DNA of 64,000 nt from Bacteroidota bacterium (GCA_016718825.1 JADKCL010000011.1:1-64000); one strand, 5' to 3'. Positions 21,068 to 30,596 are shown, counted from the first letter of the stretch. Made by a program: numbers and translations. Notes: generated from the sequence alone by a model not told the origin.

Positions 21068-22062
21068 TTCACGCTGTCCACAGCAATCTCCGCACATCTG
21101 AAATGCCCCTTGGGGCAATCCCTAAACCCATGCAGCCCGCAGGGGCGGCAGTCAAGTAACGCCGCAGTTTCCACCACACGGCTCACCGTACTCAGCGGTC
21201 CAAATCCAAATTCAGGCACGGTCGAGCAGTAAATCGCCGTCACCGGCGCATCCATCGCGGAGCAGAGATGCATCGGCGCGCTGTCGTTCACATAGTTCAT
21301 GATGGCCCCGCGCATCAGCGCGGCCGATTGCAGGAGCGAGAGCTTGCCCGCAAACACACGCACCTGCGGATGCCCGCTCGCCTGCGCGATGCTTTCGCAA
21401 ACTTCGCGGTCGGTTGCAGCGCCCAACAATGCAATGCTTATCGTCGGTTCGATCGCTTGGATGAGCGCCACCCATTTCTCGGCCGGCCATTGTTTGGTGA
21501 ACCAAACGCTCGTCGGCGCAATACATATATAAGGTGCGTCGTTACGGACGGCATCAAAGTCGTCTCGCGAAGGATAAAGCCTAGGCTTTGCTGCATTCGC
21601 ATCCGTCAGGTGGGCGATCACCGATTGGTTGCGCTCCACTTCATGCGGACTGCCGGGTTGCGTTCCGATGACATGCGGCACCTTGCAGTCATACCGCCAA
21701 GCGAATGGGTTTTTGTCAAATCCACAAACATGGCCTGCGCCCGAAAATGCCGCAATGATCCCCGAACTGGCAAAGCGGTGGAGGTTCACCACCACATCAT
21801 AGCGTTGTTGCCTGACAGCTCGCAGGACCTTCCACAAGCTTTTGCCCTTGCCTGATTTTTTGTCGCGCACCAAAACACTCCGCAAAAACGGATGGCCTAC
21901 AAACAGGCTCTCATTCCCCTTGCGCACCAAAAAATCGATGGCCGCCTCCGGATAATGGGCATGCAGCTTCTCCAAGACGGCCGTCGCAAGGATCGCATCC
22001 CCGATAAAGGCCGTTTGAATCACCAAAATCTGGCGGATGTTTTGGGGCTCAAGTTCAGCCAT
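21058..22062 (-). CDS. Glycosyltransferase family 9 (heptosyltransferase-like)
   Basis: The 334-residue product has the GT9 pattern of ADP-heptose:LPS heptosyltransferases: an N-terminal 'ILVIQTAFIGDAILATAVL', a central 'YICIAPTSVWFTKQWPAEKW' nucleotide-sugar region, and 'NDSAPMHLCSAMDAPVTAIY' near the C-terminus. It should transfer a heptose or similar sugar to lipopolysaccharide core at the inner face of the cytoplasmic membrane. A cysteine-rich tail ('DCRPCGLHGFRDCPKGHFRC') is common in this family in Bacteroidota. Its start overlaps the end of the upstream M20 gene by 8 bp, indicating co-transcription. Confidence 0.85.
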   Translation of the reverse strand: MAELEPQNIRQILVIQTAFIGDAILATAVLEKLHAHYPEAAIDFLVRKGNESLFVGHPFLRSVLVRDKKSGKGKSLWKVLRAVRQQRYDVVVNLHRFASSGIIAAFSGAGHVCGFDKNPFAWRYDCKVPHVIGTQPGSPHEVERNQSVIAHLTDANAAKPRLYPSRDDFDAVRNDAPYICIAPTSVWFTKQWPAEKWVALIQAIEPTISIALLGAATDREVCESIAQASGHPQVRVFAGKLSLLQSAALMRGAIMNYVNDSAPMHLCSAMDAPVTAIYCSTVPEFGFGPLSTVSRVVETAALLDCRPCGLHGFRDCPKGHFRCAEIAVDSVKSV

Positions 22063-23248
22063 GCTGCAATTCCTGGATGGCCAACCACGCCATGAGGCCT
22101 GTGCTGAGGCTCAGGGCCGATTCGTCGATGTCAAACTGCGGGGTATGCACGCCATGGACGATGCCACGGGATTCGTCACGGGTGCCGAGGCGATAGAAGC
22201 AACCCGGAACTTGATGGGTGTACCAAGCAAAGTCTTCGGCGGCCATCCACAGGTCGAGGTCCTCGACATTTTCGGCGCCGACGTAGGCCTCGGCCCATTC
22301 GCGGGCGCGGGCGCCGAGCACATCGTCATTGACGAGGACGGGATAGCCCTTTTTGATTTCGATTTCGGCATCGCCACCCATGCTGCGGGCGATGTCGACG
22401 CACATTTTCTCGATCATGGCATGCGCCTTGGCGCGCTGCGGTTCGTCCATGCAGCGGTAAGTGCCCTCGAGATAAACCTCGCCTGGGATCACATTGGTCG
22501 CGCCGTTGGCGATGACCTTCCCGAATGTCAGCACCGAAGGCAGTCGCGGATCGGCCATGCGGCTCACCACTGTTTGCAAGGATGTGAGGATCTGCGCCAT
22601 GATGGCGACCGGGTCGATACAGGCTTGGGGCATGGCGCCGTGGCCGCCTTTGCCTTTGATGCGCAGGTAGATTTCGTCGGCACTCGCCATGTAGATGCCG
22701 CGGCGCATGCCGATTTTGCCAGCTGCGATGCCGGGCATCACATGTTGCCCGAAGATGGAGGCCACCTTGGGGTTGTCGAGCACGCCTTCGGCGATCATGA
22801 CCGAGGCTCCGCCTGGGAGTTTTTCTTCACTGGGCTGGAAAATGAGCTTGATGGTGCCGGCAAACTGGTCGCGATTCTCCTGCAAGAGACGGGCAGTCCC
22901 CAACAGCGAACTCGTATGCACGTCATGACCGCAAGCGTGCATTTTTCCAGGAAATTTGCTGGCATAGGGCACATTGTTGGTTTCGAGGATCGGCAAGGCA
23001 TCCATGTCGGCGCGGAGCGCGATGGTTTTTCCGGCCCCGAGACCGCCTTCGACAAAGCCTACCACGCCCGTTTGGGCAATATTTTCCTGGAAAGCGATTC
23101 CCGCTGCTGTCAATTGGGCTTTGACGAGGGCACTTGTTTCATATTCTTCGAATGCCAATTCGGGATGGGCATGGATGCGACGGCGGATGTCGACCGTTTC
23201 CTGCCAGATTTCTTGGGCGCGGCTGCGCAGCCTTGTTTTCAGATCCAT
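22055..23248 (-). CDS. M20 family amidohydrolase (hippurate hydrolase-like)
   Basis: The protein has 397 residues and the M20D arrangement. 'RADMDALP' at 79-86 and 'HACGHD' at 104-109 provide metal ligands, 'QPSEE' at 138-142 the catalytic glutamate region, and 'GKGGHGAMPQ' the dimerisation-domain loop. A further ligand lies in 'HTPQFDIDE' near the C-terminus. Members cleave N-acyl amino acids or related amides; the exact substrate is not predictable. No signal peptide is seen, so it is likely cytosolic. The gene leads the two-gene unit with the GT9 gene and is divergent from the lipoprotein gene at 23307. Confidence 0.88.
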   Translation of the reverse strand: MDLKTRLRSRAQEIWQETVDIRRRIHAHPELAFEEYETSALVKAQLTAAGIAFQENIAQTGVVGFVEGGLGAGKTIALRADMDALPILETNNVPYASKFPGKMHACGHDVHTSSLLGTARLLQENRDQFAGTIKLIFQPSEEKLPGGASVMIAEGVLDNPKVASIFGQHVMPGIAAGKIGMRRGIYMASADEIYLRIKGKGGHGAMPQACIDPVAIMAQILTSLQTVVSRMADPRLPSVLTFGKVIANGATNVIPGEVYLEGTYRCMDEPQRAKAHAMIEKMCVDIARSMGGDAEIEIKKGYPVLVNDDVLGARAREWAEAYVGAENVEDLDLWMAAEDFAWYTHQVPGCFYRLGTRDESRGIVHGVHTPQFDIDESALSLSTGLMAWLAIQELQHG

Positions 23249-23306
23249 GCTTTCGGTTTCATGATTTCAGGCCAAATATCGTATTTTGCGGCGAATCACG
23301 TTGTGA

Positions 23307-23909
23307 TTGAAAGACATGGCATTCGGGAATCCTTCTTCAAAATCTATTTCACGCGCTGGCTGCCTTTTGGCTTTGTTGGCGTTGGTGCTCGTGGCTTGCC
23401 AAAAGAAGGCCGACAGCAAGGCTGGGGCAGGCAACCCGACTTCGGCTGGTGCTGGCCAAATAGTCTGGCATTCTAGTTTGGATTCGCTCGAATTGAACGT
23501 GGAAATCGGCAGGCTTCTGAAGACAGGGCCGGATTCAACGGCAACCATTCATTTTCTGGACAGCCTTGTGCTTGTTGCAAATGACAAACACGGCAAACGG
23601 TTGGCACATTTCAAATCACGCGAAGGTGTGACAGCTCCGCCTTATGATTTGATCAGCTTTCGTGACTTTTTGTGGGAATGCGAGGACAGTTCGCAAATTG
23701 AAGGATCCGACCTTTTCTGGCACAATACGGCACAACCCGGCATCGAGGTCGAAGGCGAATTGCAAATCGTGACCAAAACGGGACTGATTACAGGCGAATA
23801 TCTTCTGGGAGACATGTTGATGCGCCATTATGAAATCGGGAAAGTTTTTACCGCGGTTCGCTGGGACGAACTTGCAGGTGGGCGCGACGGCTTTGAGCAT
23901 GGAGATTGA
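23307..23909 (+). CDS. OstA/LptC-like lipoprotein
   Basis: A 200-residue lipoprotein with signal and lipobox (LVLVAC, followed by QKK). The segment from about residue 75 has short beta-strand units, such as 'TATIHFLDSLVLVANDKHGK', 'QIEGSDLFWHNTAQPGIEVE' and 'QIVTKTGLITGEYLLGD'. They follow the rhythm of OstA/LptA/LptC beta-jellyroll proteins, which carry LPS across the periplasm. The next gene is a clearer LptC. The assignment rests on pattern and context, not on a specific motif. An ATG at 23316 is an alternative start. The gene is divergent from M20 by 58 bp. Confidence 0.5.
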   Translation: MKDMAFGNPSSKSISRAGCLLALLALVLVACQKKADSKAGAGNPTSAGAGQIVWHSSLDSLELNVEIGRLLKTGPDSTATIHFLDSLVLVANDKHGKRLAHFKSREGVTAPPYDLISFRDFLWECEDSSQIEGSDLFWHNTAQPGIEVEGELQIVTKTGLITGEYLLGDMLMRHYEIGKVFTAVRWDELAGGRDGFEHGD

Positions 23910-23918
23910 GATATTTCG

Positions 23919-23926
23919 TAACTTTG
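23919..23926 (+). promoter_or_regulatory. TAnnTTTG -7 box for lptC
   Basis: TAACTTTG matches the Bacteroidota -7 consensus TAnnTTTG. It lies 10 bp after the stop of the upstream lipoprotein and 11 bp before the ATG at 23938. This suggests a separate start of transcription with a very short leader. No clear -33 element is seen. Confidence 0.4.
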
Positions 23927-23937
23927 TCACCTTGTTT

Positions 23938-24513
23938 ATGAGAACCCTTCTCGGATTATTCCTCTTGATCTTTTGCCTTCTCGGATGCACCCGCTCCAAG
24001 GAGGAAGAGGCGCATTTGAAGCTATTCGATGAAACCACGCCCACCAAGGAAGCCTTTCAAGTGCGGTTTGTGTTCTCTGAGGATGCGGTTGTGCAAGCCG
24101 AATTGGAGGCTCCGCATGCCATCGAGGCCACGGAAAACGGGCAAGACATTCGCATTTTTGACAAAGGGCTACACATGATCTTCTATACCAAAGAAGGACA
24201 AAAGGAAAGCGAGTTGACCTCCAAACATGGCACTTTCAAAAACCAATTCAACGATGCCTTGCTTTACGGTGACGTGGTGATGCTCAATTCGAAGGGAGAC
24301 CGGCTCACTGCGGACACACTTTACTGGAACAAAATCAAGAACCGCATCAAAGCAAAGCCGACCATCAAAAACAACCGCGTGACGCGGCCGGTGATGATTC
24401 ATACCGCCACGGAGATCATCTACGGCGACAGTTTGGATTCCAATACAGACTTCACGGAATACAAGATCTTCGGCATCACGGGATCGGTCAATGTCAAAGA
24501 CGAGGAATTGTGA
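23938..24513 (+). CDS. lptC: LPS export ABC transporter periplasmic protein LptC
   Basis: The ATG at 23938 gives 191 residues with a lipoprotein signal (LLIFCLLGC). The body shows LptC-type strands: 'VRFVFSEDAVVQAELEAPHA', 'MIFYTKEGQKESELTSKHGT' and 'NSKGDRLTADTLYWNKIKN', then 'YGDSLDSNTDFTEYKIFGI'. The 'L-A-D-x-L-x-W' and 'G-D-x-L-x-S-x-x-x-F' features are typical of Bacteroidota LptC. It would bridge the LptBFG transporter and LptA in lipopolysaccharide transit. An open frame from 23830 is longer but would bury the signal peptide. It is likely transcribed with the CNNM/CorC-type gene, 9 bp downstream. Confidence 0.82.
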   Translation: MRTLLGLFLLIFCLLGCTRSKEEEAHLKLFDETTPTKEAFQVRFVFSEDAVVQAELEAPHAIEATENGQDIRIFDKGLHMIFYTKEGQKESELTSKHGTFKNQFNDALLYGDVVMLNSKGDRLTADTLYWNKIKNRIKAKPTIKNNRVTRPVMIHTATEIIYGDSLDSNTDFTEYKIFGITGSVNVKDEEL

Positions 24514-24522
24514 TACGCTACA

Positions 24523-25848
24523 TTGAATACCTTTATCTCGCGGCCGCCGTTGGCGTTTCGTATTGATATTGTCTTGATCGTAGTGATGCTGTTGTTTTCG
24601 GCATTGTTTTCGGGAATCGAAACGGCATTTCTCTCCGCCAACCGACTGAAAATCGAGCTCAAAAGCGCCCAAGGCGACGAGGTCGGAATTTTGCTTTCAA
24701 GCTTTGTCAAACAAACCCCACGTGTGCTATCGACGATTTTGGTGGGCAACACGGTCTCGTTGGTCCTGTATGGCATTGCGATGGGGCGACTTTCAGGCTC
24801 GATCTCCTCGGGTTTGAACTGGATCGATCCGGTGCGGCAGCCTTATTTGATGTTGCTCGTGGAGACGAGCATCGCGACTTTGGTGATCCTTTACTTTGGC
24901 GAATTCCTCCCAAAGGCATTTTTCAAGCTCAAGGCCGACCAAATCATGCTTCACGGCGTCACCGCCAAATTGTTGCAGTTTTATGTGCGGATTTTGGCCC
25001 CGTTTGTGGTGGCGATCAATGCCTGCGCGAGATTCATCCTGCGACGCATCCTGGGATTGAAGTACAAAGAAGAGGAATTGGTCTTCAGCAAAGAGGATTT
25101 GAGTTTCTATTTGCAGCAAACCTTTAATGTGGAGACAGATTCCGAAGACAAGCCGGAAATCGACGAGGAAATGTTTACCAACGCCATGACCTTCAACGAG
25201 GTGCGCGTAAAGGAATTTATGGTTCCGCGCACGGAATTGAGTGCGATGCAAGTTGACTCCTCCATCGATGAGTTGCTGGACTATTTTGTGGAGCAGGGCC
25301 ATTCGCGGGTGATTATTTACAAGGACAGCTTGGACGAAGTTTTGGGTTTTGTGCATCACAGCGCATTGTTCAAGCGCCCCAAGGCAATTGTCGACATCCT
25401 GCAACCGGTCTTGATGGTGCCCGAAACCATGGCTGCCAACCTGCTGCTTTCGGAATTCACCAAGCACCGCAAGACGATTGCCGTGGTGGTGGACGAGTTT
25501 GGCGGCACAGAAGGCATTGTCACGGTCGAGGATTTGGTTGAGGTCGTTTTTGGCGACATCGAAGACGAGCATGACGAGCCGGAGGAAGAGGAATTGTTGG
25601 CCAAACAAATGAACGAAAACACTTGGTTGCTGAGTGCGCGACATGAGGTTGAGGACTTGAACGAACGTTGGAATCTCGGCCTACCCGAAGGCGATGGAGA
25701 CTATTCCACATTGGCAGGGCTGATCATTCACCACTTGGAGGCTATCCCGGGAGTGAATGAAACCGTCGAAATTCCAGGCTTCAGACTCGTGATTACGGAT
25801 GCCTCCGACAACAAGCTCAACATCATCCAACTGGAGCGGATCCTTTAA
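24523..25848 (+). CDS. CNNM/CorC-type membrane protein with CBS domains
   Basis: This 441-residue protein has the full order of the hemolysin C / CorC / CNNM family. A DUF21 membrane domain with three to four helices covers residues 1-190 ('SALFSGIETAFLSANRLKI' is its signature). A CBS pair follows at about 230-330 ('FMVPRTELSAMQVDSSIDEL', 'VVDEFGGTEGIVTVEDLVEV'), then the CorC_HlyC domain at 355-440. Homologues are linked to magnesium efflux or resistance. Bacteroidota members are often gliding-associated GldE-like, but nothing here proves that. The start is uncertain: the frame opens with TTG at 24523, and no ATG lies before the first membrane segment. Confidence 0.85.
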   Translation: MNTFISRPPLAFRIDIVLIVVMLLFSALFSGIETAFLSANRLKIELKSAQGDEVGILLSSFVKQTPRVLSTILVGNTVSLVLYGIAMGRLSGSISSGLNWIDPVRQPYLMLLVETSIATLVILYFGEFLPKAFFKLKADQIMLHGVTAKLLQFYVRILAPFVVAINACARFILRRILGLKYKEEELVFSKEDLSFYLQQTFNVETDSEDKPEIDEEMFTNAMTFNEVRVKEFMVPRTELSAMQVDSSIDELLDYFVEQGHSRVIIYKDSLDEVLGFVHHSALFKRPKAIVDILQPVLMVPETMAANLLLSEFTKHRKTIAVVVDEFGGTEGIVTVEDLVEVVFGDIEDEHDEPEEEELLAKQMNENTWLLSARHEVEDLNERWNLGLPEGDGDYSTLAGLIIHHLEAIPGVNETVEIPGFRLVITDASDNKLNIIQLERIL

Positions 25849-25963
25849 TTTGGGATGAATGTGTCACCACTTTTTCACATTTTGGTTTTAGGGAGAATCA
25901 ATTTAACTTGCACCCCTATTTTCAACGACGATTGAATTACGCGTAAATTAGTTTTCTAGCAAT

Positions 25964-28099
25964 ATGTCCGTTCTAAAGAAAATTCGCGACAACGTAGGTT
26001 TGGTGATTGGTATCATCGCGCTTTCGCTCTTCGCTTTCATCTTCAGCAGTGTATACGACAACTTTGGTCCCAGCCAAGACAACACCATCGGTGAGGTCAA
26101 TGGCAGCGACATCGATTACCAAGCTTATGATGGCAAGTTTGAGCTGGCACAACGCAACAACCCCAATGCCTCCACCACAGCCGAGCAATATCAGCTGAAG
26201 GAGCAGGCTTGGCAGAGCTTGGTGCGCGAGGCTTATTACTCACGCGAGTGGGCCGAGGCAGGCATCGGCGTCAGCGACGACGAGCTGATGATGATGTTTA
26301 CCGGCAAAATCTACCATCCTTATGTGCAGCAGTCAGGCTATTTTGCCGACAGCTTGGGTCAGTACAATCCCGGCATGGTGCCGTTGGTGTTTCAACGCGC
26401 CGATGAAATCGACATCAATGACCCGCGCACCGATCCTAACTGGGTGAAATGGAAATTGGGATTGCTCGATCTCCGCAACATCTTGAGCTTGGATCGCCAA
26501 AGCAACAAATGGCAGTCGGCGATCAAAGGCAGCGCCTTGGTCTCTGACAATGAAATCAAGGTGAGCTATGAGAATCAGCAGCGTGCTGCCGACATCAGCT
26601 ATGTTTATGTGCCTTACGCCAGCATTGCTGACGAGCAAGTGACCGTCACGGATGCTGATCGCAACGATTACTACAACAAGCACCGCGAATCCTATCGTTT
26701 GACTGAAGAGGTTGCACGTTTCAAGTACACCTTCTTCAAGATCCGCCCGAGTGCCGCTGACAGCAGCAAGGCGCTTGCCGATCTTAACAAATTGATCACC
26801 GAGTTCCGCAACAGCGAAACAGCGTTCCAATTTGCGAAAACCAACTCTGATGACCGCACCATGGACACCGTTGCGAAGCCATTGGCTGAATTGCCAGCTG
26901 CGCTTTCCGCCATCGGTGGACGTACCGATACGGTCGTCGGACCGATCGTCGGCACCACGGGTTTCCAGTTGTTGCGCGTCGTCAAAGTCGAGCAAGACAG
27001 TGCCAATGCCAACGTTCAGTTGCGCCACATCTTCGTGCAATTCCAAGCGCAGTCCAAGGAAGACAGCACACGTGCCAAAGGCAAAGCAGACTCTTTGTTG
27101 GGAATTGTAGCTGCTGACCGCACCAAGTTCGGCCAAGTGGTGATGGAATCCTCCGACGATCAACAGTCCAAAATGACTGGCGGTGACCTCGGATGGAGGG
27201 CAGAAAACTTTGCTGGCGACGTATTTGCAGCAGGTTTGAAATCCCACAAACCAGGTGACCTTTTTGTAACATCCTCGGCAGGTGGCTACCATGTTGTCGA
27301 GTTGCAGGATCGCAGCAACAAGATGTACAGCTTTGCCACGATCACCCGCGAGGTGCATTCGGGTACCGAAACCAATGACTCGATCTTCAAGCGTGCATCT
27401 TTGTTCCATGGCGACGTGCTTGCCGGCGGCAACATGGATTCGCTGACTGCCAAATACCCTGACGCTGTGACTTTGAGCAGCGGCAACGTCGGCCCAGGTA
27501 CCTTTACCTTGCCAGGTGTCGCAGCCGGACGCGCCGTGATCGCTTGGGCATTTAACAGCGACAAAGATGCCATCACGCAAAAATTGATCGAAGCTGAAGA
27601 TGCTTTTGTGATTGCCAAAGTCGAATACAAAGGCGCAAGGGGTTATGCTACCATGGAAAGCCAAAAGGAAACCATGGAATTTGAAATGGCTGTGCGCAAT
27701 GCGGTTAAAGCAAAGCAGATCAAAGCCAAACTCAAAGGCAGCGACATCCAAGCCATCGCAGCAAGCTATGGCCCTGGCGCAACCACCGGCACGGCACGTG
27801 ACTTGCACATGTCTTCCAGCGAGGTGAGCGGTCTTGGCAATGAGCCTAAAGTCGTCGGCCGCGCATTTGGCTTGAAGCAAAACGCTGTCAGTGCGCCGAT
27901 TGCAGGCAACTCGGGCGTGTTTGTGGTGAAGCTTGATGGCATCCGCGAACCAGCACCTTTGGAAGACATGATCAAAATGTTCACTGCACAGACTTTGAAG
28001 CAAAGCAAGGGCGAAGCAACCGTCAATGCGCTGTTCCAGGGAATGCGTGAAAATGCAGAGGTCATCGACCAGCGCTACAAAGCTGAGAAAGTCCTCTAA
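25964..28099 (+). CDS. PpiD/SurA-type peptidylprolyl isomerase
   Basis: A 711-residue protein with one N-terminal membrane anchor (residues 12-30, 'NVGLVIGIIALSLFAFIFSS') and a large periplasmic part. A SurA-N-like region follows the anchor ('EVNGSDIDYQAYDGKF', 'QLKEQAWQSLVREAYYS'). A parvulin rotamase domain lies at about 350-447, with 'QLRHIFVQF', 'GGDLGWRAENFAGDVF' and 'GYHVVELQDRS'. These features match PpiD, the membrane-bound folding factor at the Sec translocon. It assists folding of exported proteins, in keeping with the many secreted products nearby. A strong hairpin terminator follows at 28122, so it is probably the last gene of its unit. Confidence 0.9.
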   Translation: MSVLKKIRDNVGLVIGIIALSLFAFIFSSVYDNFGPSQDNTIGEVNGSDIDYQAYDGKFELAQRNNPNASTTAEQYQLKEQAWQSLVREAYYSREWAEAGIGVSDDELMMMFTGKIYHPYVQQSGYFADSLGQYNPGMVPLVFQRADEIDINDPRTDPNWVKWKLGLLDLRNILSLDRQSNKWQSAIKGSALVSDNEIKVSYENQQRAADISYVYVPYASIADEQVTVTDADRNDYYNKHRESYRLTEEVARFKYTFFKIRPSAADSSKALADLNKLITEFRNSETAFQFAKTNSDDRTMDTVAKPLAELPAALSAIGGRTDTVVGPIVGTTGFQLLRVVKVEQDSANANVQLRHIFVQFQAQSKEDSTRAKGKADSLLGIVAADRTKFGQVVMESSDDQQSKMTGGDLGWRAENFAGDVFAAGLKSHKPGDLFVTSSAGGYHVVELQDRSNKMYSFATITREVHSGTETNDSIFKRASLFHGDVLAGGNMDSLTAKYPDAVTLSSGNVGPGTFTLPGVAAGRAVIAWAFNSDKDAITQKLIEAEDAFVIAKVEYKGARGYATMESQKETMEFEMAVRNAVKAKQIKAKLKGSDIQAIAASYGPGATTGTARDLHMSSSEVSGLGNEPKVVGRAFGLKQNAVSAPIAGNSGVFVVKLDGIREPAPLEDMIKMFTAQTLKQSKGEATVNALFQGMRENAEVIDQRYKAEKVL

Positions 28100-28121
28100 G
28101 TTACCCTTCGGGTAAATCATC

Positions 28122-28166
28122 CAGACGTTCCACCGTGCATTGCCGCGATGGAACGTCTGCTTTTTA
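28122..28166 (+). terminator. Rho-independent terminator after ppiD-like gene
   Basis: An 11-bp perfect stem, cagacgttcca (28122-28132) with tggaacgtctg (28149-28159), is followed by cttttt. A second small hairpin, ttaccc-ttc-gggtaa, lies just before at 28101-28115. Confidence 0.85.
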
Positions 28167-28225
28167 AGGGATTGTTGGTTATCTCTCTTTTCCGTGGTTA
28201 ATTTGGTTTCGCGTTTCGCTTGCTC

Positions 28226-29764
28226 ATGCTAAGGCTGCTTTCATACAACCATCTTTTTGCCTATGTCGTGGTGTTTCTCATCACGGTGGCTGTGAGATTG
28301 CCTTCGTTTCATCCCAACTACTTTGAGCAAGACGAAAGCTTCTACCTCACGTGTGGCCAGAAAATCGTCGATGGCGGCGTGCAATACGTCGACACTTGGG
28401 ACAACAAACCTCCGATTCTCGTTTGGTTGTATGCCGGATTCGTTTGGGTATTTGCCAGCAAAGCCATTATCGCCATTCGGGTCTTTACGGTAATTTATGT
28501 CTTTATCACAGCCATCATGCTCAACCAATTTGTGGTTGACAACAAGCTGATTGAGAAGTTTTCATTGTTGCCGGCGTTTCTTTACATTTTTCTCACGTCG
28601 GTACCGTGGTATGCCCAGGAATTGAATGGCGAATTGCTGATCAATCTTCCGGTGATGGTCGCCGTGTTCCAAATCTTGAACCTCTCCGACCGAAGTTCGA
28701 AAAACAATGTCTTTTTGTTTTGGTCCGGTGCGCTGCTGGGACTCTGTTTCATGATCAAATACCAGTCGGTATTCCTGTTTCTGGGACTCATCGGCGGCTA
28801 TTTGACCCTGCAACCCCCGAAATTGACGGAGATCTTCTCGATTTTGGCCGGATTCCTGCTTTCATTGGGGATCACGATCGGCATCATCTACCTTACGGGC
28901 GCCATCGAAGCTTATTGGGATATCGGATTGCTTTACAATCTGGACTACGTGATGATCGGGCATGACGACAGCGACGATTCTTCAGTTCTCTTCAATCTCG
29001 GCCAATACGTGCAACTCTGGGGACCATTTTTGCTTGCAGCCTTGATTGCAGCAGCCCATTTCCGGTTGAGCTATTTCACCAACAGCATACGCCTGCGCAA
29101 GGTTGAGGTGTTTTTGTTGTATTGGTTTGGTGCAGCGTTGCTCACGGTGGTCATCGGCGGTGGACGTTTGTATCTGCATTATTTCTACTTGATGGTGCCG
29201 CCCATTGCCATTTATGCTTCCAAGTTCTTCGAAATGCGCATCAGTCCTTGGCTGCGGCAACTGGCATTTATCGCCGCCATGGCGGTTCCGATGTACACTT
29301 TTGGCATCTTCCTGATCAGCGCCTTTCCGGAGACGTTCAATCAGGCGGATGAATACTTGGAGCCCAATGGCTGGGTCGATGGTTTCAGGCAGCGCCTCAA
29401 CAAACCGCATCCGCTGGAGCAATACATCGACAAGTCGCGGGTCCAAAATGGCATTTTGGTCATGGACTATGAGCCGGTCATCTATGCGCGCCTGGGCTTG
29501 CCCTGTGCGACACGCTACACCAATTTTTCGATGGCCAAATACAAGCTTGCTGCCTTCCGCGCACACACGGAAACGGGCCTGATTTCGCATACGGAAAGCC
29601 TCGTGGAAACCTATCGCGGTTTTCAAGACGAACTTCCAGAATATATCATCGACCCCAAGGATCTTTTCCCGATGTTGCGGGAACAGATTCCCATCCTTTT
29701 TGCGCCGTATGAAGCGCGTTTGGTGACCGTCGATGATCGGAGCTACCGCATCTATTACCGATGA
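28226..29764 (+). CDS. Integral-membrane glycosyltransferase, GT39/ArnT-like
   Basis: The ATG at 28226 gives 512 residues with about ten hydrophobic helices. The first periplasmic loop carries the acidic pair 'PNYFEQDESFYLTCG', followed by 'DTWDNKPPILVWLYAGF', the arrangement of dolichyl-phosphate-mannose:protein mannosyltransferases and ArnT (GT-C fold). Such enzymes use polyprenyl-linked sugars to modify proteins or lipids outside the cytoplasmic membrane. The C-terminal soluble part ('GILVMDYEPVIYARLGLPC') is typical of Bacteroidota members. The acceptor is unknown. TTG at 28220 is the only earlier start. Confidence 0.75.
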   Translation: MLRLLSYNHLFAYVVVFLITVAVRLPSFHPNYFEQDESFYLTCGQKIVDGGVQYVDTWDNKPPILVWLYAGFVWVFASKAIIAIRVFTVIYVFITAIMLNQFVVDNKLIEKFSLLPAFLYIFLTSVPWYAQELNGELLINLPVMVAVFQILNLSDRSSKNNVFLFWSGALLGLCFMIKYQSVFLFLGLIGGYLTLQPPKLTEIFSILAGFLLSLGITIGIIYLTGAIEAYWDIGLLYNLDYVMIGHDDSDDSSVLFNLGQYVQLWGPFLLAALIAAAHFRLSYFTNSIRLRKVEVFLLYWFGAALLTVVIGGGRLYLHYFYLMVPPIAIYASKFFEMRISPWLRQLAFIAAMAVPMYTFGIFLISAFPETFNQADEYLEPNGWVDGFRQRLNKPHPLEQYIDKSRVQNGILVMDYEPVIYARLGLPCATRYTNFSMAKYKLAAFRAHTETGLISHTESLVETYRGFQDELPEYIIDPKDLFPMLREQIPILFAPYEARLVTVDDRSYRIYYR

Positions 29765-29915
29765 GGAAAGCTGAACGCATTGGATTGGCATCGCGGCCCT
29801 TTGGTAGCAAAATGTCAGCACAAGACACGGAAACCCTCCTTTGTCCGCCGCGAGCTTCCCAAACTCATCCACTTTCCTTACTTTTACCGATTCAGTTCAA
29901 AAAACGCATTTCCGC

Positions 29916-30596
29916 ATGAAATTTGGTGTTGTTACTTTTCCTGGCAGCAATTGTGACGCTGATTTGGTCTATGCATTGCGCAACAATCTCGGTCAGCGCG
30001 TCGTCGAACTCTGGCACAAGGACCATGATCTCCAAGGTTGCGACTTTGTTTTCCTTCCCGGAGGATTCAGCTACGGCGATTACCTGCGTTCGGGAGCGAT
30101 TGCGCGGTTTTCCCCGATCATGAACGAAGTCGCTGCCCATGCCAAAAAGGGCGGTTATGTGATGGGCATTTGCAATGGTTTCCAGATTTTGACCGAGGCA
30201 AGCCTCTTGCCCGGCGCATTGATCCGCAACACTTCCTGCAACTTCATTTGCAAGAATGTCTTCATTCGCCCGGCAACGAGAAACACGATTTTGACTGCGA
30301 AGCTGATGCCCACCAAAGGCTATAAGATTCCGATCGCGCATGGCGAAGGCAACTTCTACGCATCCGAAGAAGACCTTAAGAAAATCGAAGGCAACGACCA
30401 AGTCATCTTCCGTTACAGCAACGAAAAAGGCTTTTCTTCTCCGGAATTCAACCCGAATGGCAGCCTGAACGAGATTGCAGGTGTCTGCAACGAAGGCCGG
30501 AATGTCTTTGGAATGATGCCCCACCCCGAGCGTGCCGCCGACAATTTGTTGGGCAACCTCGAAGGCAGCAAACTCCTGGAAAGCCTTTTGGCCTGA
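29916..30596 (+). CDS. purQ: Phosphoribosylformylglycinamidine synthase, glutaminase subunit
   Basis: The ATG at 29916 yields 226 residues, the usual length of PurQ. The class I glutamine amidotransferase features are 'VVTFPGSNCD' at the N-terminus, nucleophile Cys86 in 'GICNGFQ', and the His-Glu pair in 'MMPHPERA' near the C-terminus. It hydrolyses glutamine and passes ammonia to PurL in purine synthesis. PurL and PurS are not in the window, so this is a separate locus. A 75-base upstream in-frame extension exists, but conserved PurQ starts exactly at MKFGVVTFPG. A weak TACTTTTA box lies about 40 bp upstream. Confidence 0.93.
   Translation: MKFGVVTFPGSNCDADLVYALRNNLGQRVVELWHKDHDLQGCDFVFLPGGFSYGDYLRSGAIARFSPIMNEVAAHAKKGGYVMGICNGFQILTEASLLPGALIRNTSCNFICKNVFIRPATRNTILTAKLMPTKGYKIPIAHGEGNFYASEEDLKKIEGNDQVIFRYSNEKGFSSPEFNPNGSLNEIAGVCNEGRNVFGMMPHPERAADNLLGNLEGSKLLESLLA

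Noticed and set aside
22037..23476. 479-codon plus-strand frame opposite the M20 gene
   Set aside because: It is a shadow of the M20 hydrolase, which has all catalytic motifs. The antisense product has no recognisable domain.
26333..28120. 595-codon minus-strand frame opposite the PpiD-like gene
   Set aside because: Shadow frame: histidine/cysteine-rich composition with no motif, while the sense strand encodes a complete PpiD-type protein.
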